DNA of 21,499 bases from a virus. Position numbers and translations under genes: made by a program. The notes beneath the pieces are model-generated. The model searched no databases. It saw only the letters and a program-made list of their open reading frames with translations, and had not been told where the DNA came from. Position 1 is the first letter of the stretch; each line of letters opens with the position of its first letter. This document shows, piece after piece, positions 13,541 to 18,905 of this stretch. Location: positions 1 through 21,499 of IMG/VR virus record IMGVR_UViG_3300032220_000254. One strand, given 5' to 3'.

Positions 13541-15255
13541 AATTAAACGAATTAAAGCAACCATTGAAAGAAGCGATAGACTGGTCTCCGTTGGTCGGAC
13601 ATATGGGTCAAAGCTACATTGGGGACAAACCTGAAGGACAAGATAGAGAAGGTCAGATGGCCAAGAATATATTTGCACGTAATTTCATGCAAAAGGCTAT
13701 TGGTGGGTTAGATGCTGCAATTAATAGCGGATTAGTTGATCCTAATGCAGTAGGAGGCGGGGCACAACCTCAGACTACACAACCTCAGACTACACAACCA
13801 CAAACGCCTGCACAGATACGTCAACAAAAACAAGCAGCAGCGGCAAAAACAGCACAAGCAGGGATGACTCCCAAAGCGCCTGCAGCACCCACTGCTGCAC
13901 CACAAACTCCTGCTCAAGTACGTCAACAAAAACAAGCAGCAGCGACAAAAACAGCACAAGCAGGGATGACTCCCAAAGCGCCTGTTGCAAAACCACAAAC
14001 GCCTGCTCAAGTACGTCAACAAAAGCAAGCAACAGCAGCACAAACTGCACAAGCAGGAATGACAGCTAAACCAGCAGCAGATCCAAATGCACAGGGCGGT
14101 AAAAACGACCAAGATAAAACAGATGCTAGACTTGCTGCTTCTGGCATGTCCCCTGAAGAAATTGCAAAAGATAGAGCCAAAAGAGAAGCAAGAGTTGCAG
14201 CACGATCTACTCAAAGTGCCACAACACCCAAACCAACATCTAAACCAGCAATTGATCCAGCATTGAATCCACTGCATAATCCAAGATTGAATCCAATTGC
14301 TAATCCAACATTAAATCCAACTGCCAATCCAAGATTGAATCCAATCGCTAATCCAACATTAAATCCAACTGCCAATCCAAGATTGAATCCAATTGCTAAT
14401 CCAACTGCCACATCATCGCCGACAACACCTGCAGAGCCAAAATTTAAAGGTCCTAAAATAAAAGGATTACAAGTTCGTAATATGGGAGAAGGTAAAAAAT
14501 TTAATAGATTGAACAGATTATTTGAAAGTATTATCAATATTGATGAGGATTCGGGTAAACAATCAATAAGTGAATATATTCAAAACGTATTTATGGAATT
14601 CATGAAGGGTGTGCCCATGAGTAATCCTACTACAGTATCGCAGCTTAAAGCATTGGCAGATCAAGTTCAAGCTACTTATGCAAAAGATAAGGGTAAGGCT
14701 GCTCTTACAAAATTAGCTGATTTGGGTTGGGCAGTTTCACGTAGTCCAGAAGCTATGGCTAAAAAGGGTGAAGCAGGTGACGCGGGCCAGCAAGGACAAC
14801 AAACGCAGCAAGGACAACAAACCCAACAAGGTCAACAAACTCAACAAACTCAACAAACTCAACAAACTCAACCAGTTAATCCAGTCGCAGATAAACAATC
14901 TAAAATTGGGGTAGGACAAATAAACAAGATTATTCCATCATTACGTAAACGTGATTTGTTGAGTGTTAAGAAAAATATTGATAATGAAGTGACTAAACGC
15001 GGTGGGGCAAAAGCACCGGAAGCACCTACAGCAGCACCTACAGCAGCACCTACAGCAACACCTACAGCAACACCTACAGCAGCACCTACAGCAACACCTA
15101 CAGCAGCACCTACAGCAGCACCTACAGCTAAAGACAACGTAGTTAAAATGCCCAAGGGTAGAGTCAGGGCAGCTAGAGAAGGTGGAGTTACCCCTGAGGA
15201 ACAAGCAAAGTTTGATGAAAAAGTTAAACAAGCAATGGCCAATCAAAAAGGATAA
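13537..15255 (+). CDS. Repeat-rich late protein with a capsid-targeting-like N-terminus, 572 aa
   Basis: The start is GTG 13537, with AAGGA 7 nt upstream and a 4-nt overlap with the previous stop. The N-terminus, MKLNELKQPLKEAIDW, resembles the capsid-targeting peptide of T4 internal proteins (MKTYQEFIAE, cut after Glu), with L-K-E|A at 10-13 fitting the prohead protease pattern. Four repeat arrays follow: three copies of a 27-residue QTPAQ-RQQKQA unit, N-P-x-L-N-P repeats, QQGQQT repeats and A-P-T-A repeats. Between the second and third lies a folded-looking helical domain (FNRLNRLFESIINIDEDSGK onward). It is Ala/Gln/Pro/Thr-rich with no membrane segment. An internal head protein or long flexible virion component is likely, but this is inference. 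Confidence 0.82.
   Translation: MKLNELKQPLKEAIDWSPLVGHMGQSYIGDKPEGQDREGQMAKNIFARNFMQKAIGGLDAAINSGLVDPNAVGGGAQPQTTQPQTTQPQTPAQIRQQKQAAAAKTAQAGMTPKAPAAPTAAPQTPAQVRQQKQAAATKTAQAGMTPKAPVAKPQTPAQVRQQKQATAAQTAQAGMTAKPAADPNAQGGKNDQDKTDARLAASGMSPEEIAKDRAKREARVAARSTQSATTPKPTSKPAIDPALNPLHNPRLNPIANPTLNPTANPRLNPIANPTLNPTANPRLNPIANPTATSSPTTPAEPKFKGPKIKGLQVRNMGEGKKFNRLNRLFESIINIDEDSGKQSISEYIQNVFMEFMKGVPMSNPTTVSQLKALADQVQATYAKDKGKAALTKLADLGWAVSRSPEAMAKKGEAGDAGQQGQQTQQGQQTQQGQQTQQTQQTQQTQPVNPVADKQSKIGVGQINKIIPSLRKRDLLSVKKNIDNEVTKRGGAKAPEAPTAAPTAAPTATPTATPTAAPTATPTAAPTAAPTAKDNVVKMPKGRVRAAREGGVTPEEQAKFDEKVKQAMANQKG
13801..14076 (+). repeat. 81-nt coding repeat, three copies
   Basis: Copies begin at 13801, 13903 and 13996. 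Each encodes QTPAQ-(I/V)-RQQKQA followed by a lysine/alanine stretch ending QAGMT. Copies 1 and 2 are almost identical at the DNA level; copy 3 is more diverged. The unit and spacers are multiples of three, so the frame is kept. Confidence 0.9.
14278..14409 (+). repeat. 48-nt coding repeat (N-P-x-L-N-P), 2.75 copies
   Basis: Units at 14278-14325 and 14326-14373 differ at a single base. A third (14374-14409) lacks 12 nt. Each unit encodes NPRLNPIANPTLNPTA. The near identity suggests recent expansion by slippage or recombination. Confidence 0.92.
14788..14868 (+). repeat. Glutamine-rich 18-nt and 9-nt coding repeats
   Basis: Three 18-nt units (QQGQQT) at 14788-14841, then three 9-nt units (QQT) at 14842-14868. 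All are in frame, so copy-number change would lengthen or shorten a Gln/Thr linker. Confidence 0.9.
15022..15129 (+). repeat. 12-nt coding repeat (A-P-T-A), nine copies
   Basis: Nine consecutive 12-nt units of the form RCACCTACAGCW encode an Ala/Pro/Thr linker near the C-terminus. Units differ only at the first and last base. Confidence 0.92.
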
Positions 15256-15283
15256 GCCAAAACCGTGTTTTTTTTAGTTCTGG

Positions 15284-15291
15284 CATAAATA
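15284..15291 (+). promoter_or_regulatory. T4-type late promoter box
   Basis: CATAAATA at 15284-15291, one base from the T4 consensus TATAAATA. It precedes the isolated gene at 15337, giving a leader of about 40 nt with AAAGG at 15323-15327. Confidence 0.65.
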
Positions 15292-15336
15292 TATGTATGA
15301 GGCAGTAGGCTTCAACTTATTTAAAGGCATTTCAAA

Positions 15337-15726
15337 ATGGCACAATTTACAAAAACAAACGGTGACTTTCTACCGGTAATCAACTATGATTCATTCTCAT
15401 ACACCAACAGTGGTGCAAACGCAGTTAGTTCTGCTGCTACAGTACAACCTCAAGGTCCTAAACTAGACTTCTTCACAGTTACAGCAGCTAGTTCAGGTGC
15501 TTTCACTGGTACACAAGTTAGCTTGATCATCCAAGCTACACAACAATTAGCTACAGTTTACTTGTATGAGTTTACAACTGCAGGTCCTGATACATTGGCA
15601 ATGGCTGTGTATCCAGTTGGCGCTTGGACAACTACTACATTGAACGCAGCTATCATTGCTGGTTTGACAGCGGGCGGCGCAGCTAACACAACTGTTACTA
15701 CAGCTACAGCTACATTCACAGGTTAA
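15337..15726 (+). CDS. Small beta-rich, probably abundant virion protein, 129 aa
   Basis: A soluble, Ala/Thr/Gly-rich protein without cysteines. The N-terminus is MAQFTKTNGDFLPVINYDSF, the central strands are LDFFTVTAASSGAF, VSLIIQATQQL and VYLYEFTTAG, and the C-terminal tail is Thr/Ala-rich (TTVTTATATFTG). Its codons look more regular than those of its neighbours, and it stands alone between its own late box (15284) and a strong terminator (15744), both signs of high-level late expression. A capsid decoration or similar small structural protein would fit, but nothing identifies the family. AAAGG at 15323-15327 supports ATG 15337. Confidence 0.82.
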   Translation: MAQFTKTNGDFLPVINYDSFSYTNSGANAVSSAATVQPQGPKLDFFTVTAASSGAFTGTQVSLIIQATQQLATVYLYEFTTAGPDTLAMAVYPVGAWTTTTLNAAIIAGLTAGGAANTTVTTATATFTG

Positions 15727-15743
15727 TCAATATCTGTATAAAG

Positions 15744-15770
15744 AAACCCTAGATTTTCTAGGGTTTTTTT
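15744..15770 (+). terminator. Rho-independent terminator
   Basis: A 10-bp perfect stem, AAACCCTAGA (15744-15753) with TCTAGGGTTT (15757-15766), a 3-nt TTT loop and a run of seven T residues (15764-15770), 17 nt after the stop of the 15337 gene. Confidence 0.92.
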
Positions 15771-15776
15771 ACCTCT

Positions 15777-15784
15777 GTTAAATA
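15777..15784 (+). promoter_or_regulatory. T4-late-like box abutting the next ATG
   Basis: GTTAAATA at 15777-15784, between the terminator and ATG 15790. The predicted start is at or next to the ATG, so the mRNA would be leaderless. The match is weaker than GATAAATA. Confidence 0.45.
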
Positions 15785-15789
15785 GTAGT

Positions 15790-16242
15790 ATGAGTTACAT
15801 TATCTCTTGCTATACCCTATTTGATATTACGCAAACTAATGTACCAAACCGCCATCGTCCGGATATGGACAAAGAATGGCATCATAAACGCAATACACAA
15901 AGTAATTTTGACACGGTTCAACAAGCAATCTCATTACGTAGTCAGCCTGAAGTTGTTCGTATCCCTGAACAGATAGAAATAAGATTTGACGAATTCACTG
16001 AGTTTGGATTTTTGTTTGAACAACAAGATACAGAGATTTATCCATGCTGGAACTTTGATTTTGCGGTGCAGCATCCTAGTGTATTTTATGATGGGGTAAC
16101 TGAATTGGGAGCATTATATAGAGATTGCGACCAAGTGCCAATGATTAAATGTCATACCGAATGGGACCAGCTACCTACATTCTTAGATACCAGTGATGAG
16201 TTAAGAAACATATATTTTAAAGTGTTAAACAATGATAAGTGA
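15790..16242 (+). CDS. Conserved phage protein, 150 aa, function unknown
   Basis: It begins MSYIISCYTLFDITQTNVPN, followed by WHHKRNTQSNFDTVQQAISLR, an arrangement (TLFDIT, then RN-Q-N--T--Q-ISLR) that I associate with a widespread T4-like phage protein of unknown role. The middle is acidic and aromatic (FGFLFEQQDTEIYPCWNFDF) and the end includes DQVPMIKCHTEWDQLP. No membrane segment or enzyme motif. It lies in the late region downstream of a terminator and a late-like box, so virion assembly is plausible. Its 3' end overlaps the next gene by 11 nt. Confidence 0.82.
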   Translation: MSYIISCYTLFDITQTNVPNRHRPDMDKEWHHKRNTQSNFDTVQQAISLRSQPEVVRIPEQIEIRFDEFTEFGFLFEQQDTEIYPCWNFDFAVQHPSVFYDGVTELGALYRDCDQVPMIKCHTEWDQLPTFLDTSDELRNIYFKVLNNDK

Positions 16243-16705
16243 TAAACTACTACATAAATTTACAAAAACTATATCCAATCAAGAGATGGAAAAGTTAAGT
16301 GAATTATCAATATTACAAGGACCAGATGGTTCTTATTTTCTATTCAACAAATATTCAATTAAAAAGAATAACGATTGTTATATAGTAGAAAAGGATACTA
16401 TTGCAGGAATTAAAACCTTCAATGTATTAAAAAACGCAGTATCTTGGTGTACCTACGAAAAACAAAATCTTATTTATGAATCTAATAGAATTCTTGATTT
16501 GGATAACAGATTAGCTAGTGTAGATAGTGAGATACAAGTACATCAAAAATTGGTAAAAAAGGCTAAAAACTTAGAAGAAAAACTAATTTACTTAGCTAAA
16601 TTGGGTGAAGAAAAGATGGAACGCAAGCAGATAGCCGACGAATTAGCAGGTTATGTGAATAGTTCCAGAATTTGGCAAGACAAACGATTTAACAAATCCG
16701 CATAA
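16232..16705 (+). CDS. Late phage protein with C-terminal coiled coil, 157 aa
   Basis: ATG 16232 overlaps the previous gene by 11 nt. The N-terminal half is beta-rich (ILQGPDGSYFLFNKYSIKKN, then CYIVEKDTIAGIKTF and LKNAVSWCTYEKQN). The C-terminal half is a long charged helix with heptad-like spacing (RILDLDNRLASVDSEIQVHQ, then LVKKAKNLEEKLIYLAKLGE), likely a coiled coil, ending in RIWQDKRFNKSA. There is no strong ribosome site, so translation is probably coupled to the upstream gene. A/T-rich codon use. Function unknown; an assembly or structural role is inferred from position. Confidence 0.8.
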   Translation: MISDKLLHKFTKTISNQEMEKLSELSILQGPDGSYFLFNKYSIKKNNDCYIVEKDTIAGIKTFNVLKNAVSWCTYEKQNLIYESNRILDLDNRLASVDSEIQVHQKLVKKAKNLEEKLIYLAKLGEEKMERKQIADELAGYVNSSRIWQDKRFNKSA

Positions 16706-16718
16706 TACAGAAAGAAAA

Positions 16719-16726
16719 GATAAATA
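16719..16726 (+). promoter_or_regulatory. T4-type late promoter box
   Basis: GATAAATA at 16719-16726, 27 nt before ATG 16754. It is the same 8-mer as at 13277 and 18873, and it is followed by A/T-rich DNA. Confidence 0.66.
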
Positions 16727-16753
16727 TATTATATACTTCTTTGGAATATAACT

Positions 16754-17473
16754 ATGAAATTAACAGAATTAAATCACAATCGCCGCTCTTTCTCTACTAA
16801 AGTATTGAAAGAACAGTATGAGACCTCATTTAACGTAGATGGTATGTCTATGTCATCTACACGTACTATGCTTCAAAAAGTACGTGGTTTATTGAGTGAG
16901 TCAAAGCAATCTCCTGACTATCACAATAGTCAATCATCAAATTCTTACATGAAGTTGGTGTTCATGGAGCAAGCACTTAGCGACCACTACAACGAACTAC
17001 GTTCACTTCCACAGCCAAGAATCATGGTTGAGAATGAAGAAGTTGAGAAGTCACAAGTTGTATTAGCAGCGCAAGACATGGTAGACCAAGTACAGAAGAT
17101 GCTTGAAGATGTAGGTCAGATGCAAGTTAAAGAATTACCTGCATTAGTATCAAGCATTGAATCTGAAATTGGTGTTAACGAAAGTCAAGCATACAATGAT
17201 GCAGTCTCTGCTCAGTTAGATACATTATCTGCTGCACTAAAAGAATCTACTGCTGCATTGAAGAATGCGTTGAACGGTGTAACTGGTCAAGCAGTTGATG
17301 CTGCATTTGACGCCGGCGCTGATGTTGGTGCTGAAGCAGGCATGGACGCAGGATTAGATGCTGGTATGGCAGCAGGCGAAGAAGAAGCTGACATGGATAT
17401 GGGTGAAATACCTCCTCCTACAGAAGAACCAGAAATGCCCCCATCAGGTGGTGTTGGTAGAGCAAAGAGATAA
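16754..17473 (+). CDS. Helical late protein, probable prohead-core or internal virion protein, 239 aa
   Basis: The N-terminus, MKLTELNHNRRSFSTKVLKE, shares MKL-x-EL with the 13537 protein and carries an L-K-E site at 18-20 fitting prohead-protease cleavage. The body is alpha-helical: YMKLVFMEQALSDHYNELRS, EVEKSQVVLAAQDMVDQVQK, MLEDVGQMQVKELPALVSSI, then a long Ala/Leu helix. The C-terminal ~60 residues are Gly/Ala/Asp-rich, acidic and probably flexible, ending in a proline-rich PPPTEEPEMPPSGG and a basic GRAKR. This composition (helical, acidic, cleaved) suits a core or scaffold-type protein. The assignment is inference. The gene has its own late box; the next gene starts 1 nt after the stop. 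Confidence 0.8.
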   Translation: MKLTELNHNRRSFSTKVLKEQYETSFNVDGMSMSSTRTMLQKVRGLLSESKQSPDYHNSQSSNSYMKLVFMEQALSDHYNELRSLPQPRIMVENEEVEKSQVVLAAQDMVDQVQKMLEDVGQMQVKELPALVSSIESEIGVNESQAYNDAVSAQLDTLSAALKESTAALKNALNGVTGQAVDAAFDAGADVGAEAGMDAGLDAGMAAGEEEADMDMGEIPPPTEEPEMPPSGGVGRAKR

Positions 17474-17474
17474 T

Positions 17475-17813
17475 ATGTTCCTCTTTGAACTTGATGGTAC
17501 CGATCCGTTAAGTACTAAACTTATTGTTCTTGTTAATCAGCTTAAAGCGGATGTGGAGAATGGTGTAGTAGATCCTAGTAGTTATACAACGGACGAATTT
17601 TTAACTTATCTACAAGATAAAGGTGATATCGTTTTAGATGTCACCGACTTGTATGATATGATAAAGAATCCGCCGTTAAATACTGTTATTAAAAACATCC
17701 AAGGTGATCAAGTTATCTTCAAGGGACATGATGATACACAAGCACCACCGGATGAAACACAAAGTCAACAAGTTGTACAACAAATGGCACAAAGTGCTAT
17801 GCCAACACAATGA
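17475..17813 (+). CDS. Conserved small phage protein, 112 aa
   Basis: ATG 17475 follows the upstream stop after 1 nt; a longer in-frame extension into that gene is out of keeping with its composition. The product has helix LSTKLIVLVNQLKADVENG, an acidic TTDEFLTYLQDKGDIVLDVTD segment, then LYDMIKNPPLNTVIKNI, strand DQVIFKGHDD and a Gln/Pro-rich disordered tail. The layout (Q-L-K helix, then a DLYDMI-x-PPL motif and a V-x-FKG strand) resembles a small protein I recall beside core-type genes in T4-like phages. Its stop overlaps the next start as ATGA. Function unknown. Confidence 0.78.
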   Translation: MFLFELDGTDPLSTKLIVLVNQLKADVENGVVDPSSYTTDEFLTYLQDKGDIVLDVTDLYDMIKNPPLNTVIKNIQGDQVIFKGHDDTQAPPDETQSQQVVQQMAQSAMPTQ

Positions 17814-18130
17814 TAACAGTTACGGATAAAGCAACAAATAAAGTAAAACAAACTCTTGCAAAAAGAGGTAGAGGATTGGGAATCAGAATAGGTGTAAAAA
17901 CAACGGGCTGTTCTGGTCTAGCCTATGTACTTGAATACGTTGATAACCCAATGGCAGAAGATTTAAAGATTGATTGTGATGGCTGTTCATTATATGTTGA
18001 TCCAAAGAGTAGTGCTTATCTTCAAGGTATGACGATAGATTATGTTCGCAATGGGCTTAATGAAGGTTTTGAATTTTTAAACCCGAACGTTCGTGATAAA
18101 TGCGGCTGCGGAGAAAGTTTCCGAATCTAA
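17810..18130 (+). CDS. A-type iron-sulfur carrier (IscA/SufA/ErpA family)
   Basis: 106 residues, the usual size of IscA (107 in E. coli). The family cysteines are present: C34 in TTGCSGLAYVL and the C98-G-C100 pair in DKCGCGESF. Two further cysteines (C56, C59) lie in IDCDGCSLYV. A-type carriers bind Fe-S clusters or iron and hand them to client proteins. Carriage by a phage suggests an auxiliary metabolic gene supporting host or phage Fe-S enzymes during infection; I recall A-type carriers being reported in some aquatic T4-like phages. It overlaps the upstream late gene as ATGA, so it may be expressed late, and its stop abuts the promoter of the nuclease gene. Confidence 0.92.
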   Translation: MITVTDKATNKVKQTLAKRGRGLGIRIGVKTTGCSGLAYVLEYVDNPMAEDLKIDCDGCSLYVDPKSSAYLQGMTIDYVRNGLNEGFEFLNPNVRDKCGCGESFRI

Positions 18131-18159
18131 TTGACATTAGTATTATAATCAACTATAAT
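18131..18159 (+). promoter_or_regulatory. Consensus sigma70-type promoter for the nuclease gene
   Basis: TTGACA 18131-18136, 17-bp spacer, TATAAT 18154-18159, starting at the base after the upstream stop. ATG 18168 lies 8 nt beyond the -10, so the mRNA would have about 0-2 leader bases. Additional TATAAT hexamers at 18144 and 18164 flank it. Confidence 0.78.
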
Positions 18160-18167
18160 TGACTATA

Positions 18168-18854
18168 ATGTACAATCCAAACAAATACAAATACGAACCA
18201 ATTAAACGCACTGACACACCAGAGGGTCGCAGATATGCTACACCAGATGGTGAAAAATTACCAAGCGTCACAACAATACTAGATGCAACTAAGTCAGAAG
18301 AAAGCAAAAAAGCATTAAACGAGTGGCGTAAACGAATGGGTGCTCAAAAAGCACAAGCAATTACCACAGAAGCTGCAAGTCGTGGAACAAGAATGCATAA
18401 GTTTATTGAGGACTATATTAAGACAGGTATAATCACAGAATCTGGAAGCAATCCCTACAGTATACAAAGTCACAAAATGGCAAAGAGTATCATTGAGCAG
18501 GGATTAGTAAAATGCAATGAATACTGGGGAACAGAAGTTCCCTTATACTTCCCTAAGATTTATGCAGGTACTACTGACTTATGCGGAGTGCATGATGGTA
18601 GTGATGCAATAATGGATCACAAACAATCCAACAAATTAAAAAAGCGTGAATGGATTGATGATTACTTTGTTCAATTAGCTGCGTATGCTAATGCTCACAA
18701 TGAAGTCCATGGAACAAAAATACGCAAAGGTGTAATTTTTATGTGTACACAAGACAATATTTACCAAGAATTTATCATTGAGGGTACTGAATTTGACAAG
18801 TATTCTGACATGTGGTTCAAGCGGGTAGAGCAGTTTTACATGAAATACCTATAG
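18168..18854 (+). CDS. PD-(D/E)XK exonuclease, RecB/Cas4 superfamily
   Basis: 228 residues. Motifs in order: LPSVTTILDATKS at 31-43, RGTRMHKFIEDY at 72-83 (with H77), the metal-binding GTTDLCGVHDG at 134-144 with D137, and IMDHKQS at 148-154 (D150-x-K152), then QLAAYANAH at 169-177 (the Q-x3-Y motif). This is the RecB/AddB/Cas4 nuclease core. Only three scattered cysteines (116, 139, 193) are present, so the four-cysteine Fe-S cluster of classical Cas4 is not evident. A role in recombination or host-DNA processing is likely. A TTG at 18159 would add three residues, but ATG 18168 is preferred because the -10 hexamer ends at 18159. Confidence 0.88.
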   Translation: MYNPNKYKYEPIKRTDTPEGRRYATPDGEKLPSVTTILDATKSEESKKALNEWRKRMGAQKAQAITTEAASRGTRMHKFIEDYIKTGIITESGSNPYSIQSHKMAKSIIEQGLVKCNEYWGTEVPLYFPKIYAGTTDLCGVHDGSDAIMDHKQSNKLKKREWIDDYFVQLAAYANAHNEVHGTKIRKGVIFMCTQDNIYQEFIIEGTEFDKYSDMWFKRVEQFYMKYL

Positions 18855-18872
18855 CGATTAAGTCGTTATTAT

Positions 18873-18880
18873 GATAAATA
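18873..18880 (+). promoter_or_regulatory. T4-type late promoter box for the tail fibre
   Basis: GATAAATA at 18873-18880, the same 8-mer as at 13277 and 16719. Transcription should begin near 18887, about 19 nt before ATG 18906. Confidence 0.68.
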
Positions 18881-18905
18881 AGTGTAAACGTGAAGAATTA
18901 CACTT
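18880..18905 (+). other. Inverted repeat ending at the tail-fibre ATG
   Basis: AAGTGTAA (18880-18887) and TTACACTT (18898-18905) form a perfect 8-bp inverted repeat with a 10-nt loop (ACGTGAAGAA) that holds the only Shine-Dalgarno-like bases. The right arm touches ATG 18906. In transcripts from upstream the hairpin would hide the start region. A transcript from the late box would begin at or after the left arm and be free of it. Confidence 0.6.

Noticed and set aside
13801-15129. Regular repeats as a CRISPR array
   Set aside because: The units are in-frame coding repeats without unique spacers of constant length, and there are no cas genes. The Cas4-superfamily nuclease at 18168 is of the general RecB/phage type.
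13732-15246. Long open frames on the minus strand opposite the repeat-rich gene, including Cys-rich and Val/Ala-rich products
   Set aside because: They are mirror images of the Gln/Pro/Thr/Ala-coding repeats on the plus strand, have no ribosome sites or promoters, and their composition is purely repeat-derived.
15256-15284. Possible terminator after the repeat-rich gene (AAAAC-CGT-GTTTT followed by T residues; also GCCAAAAC and GTTCTGGC)
   Set aside because: The first stem is five mostly A-T pairs, and the second has a mismatch and a T-tract inside the loop. Both are too weak to call.
18131-18170. Tandem TATAAT/TTGACT motifs as an operator or repeat array
   Set aside because: One -35/-10 pair at 17-bp spacing explains the region. 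The other hexamers are expected in such A/T-rich DNA and have wrong spacing.
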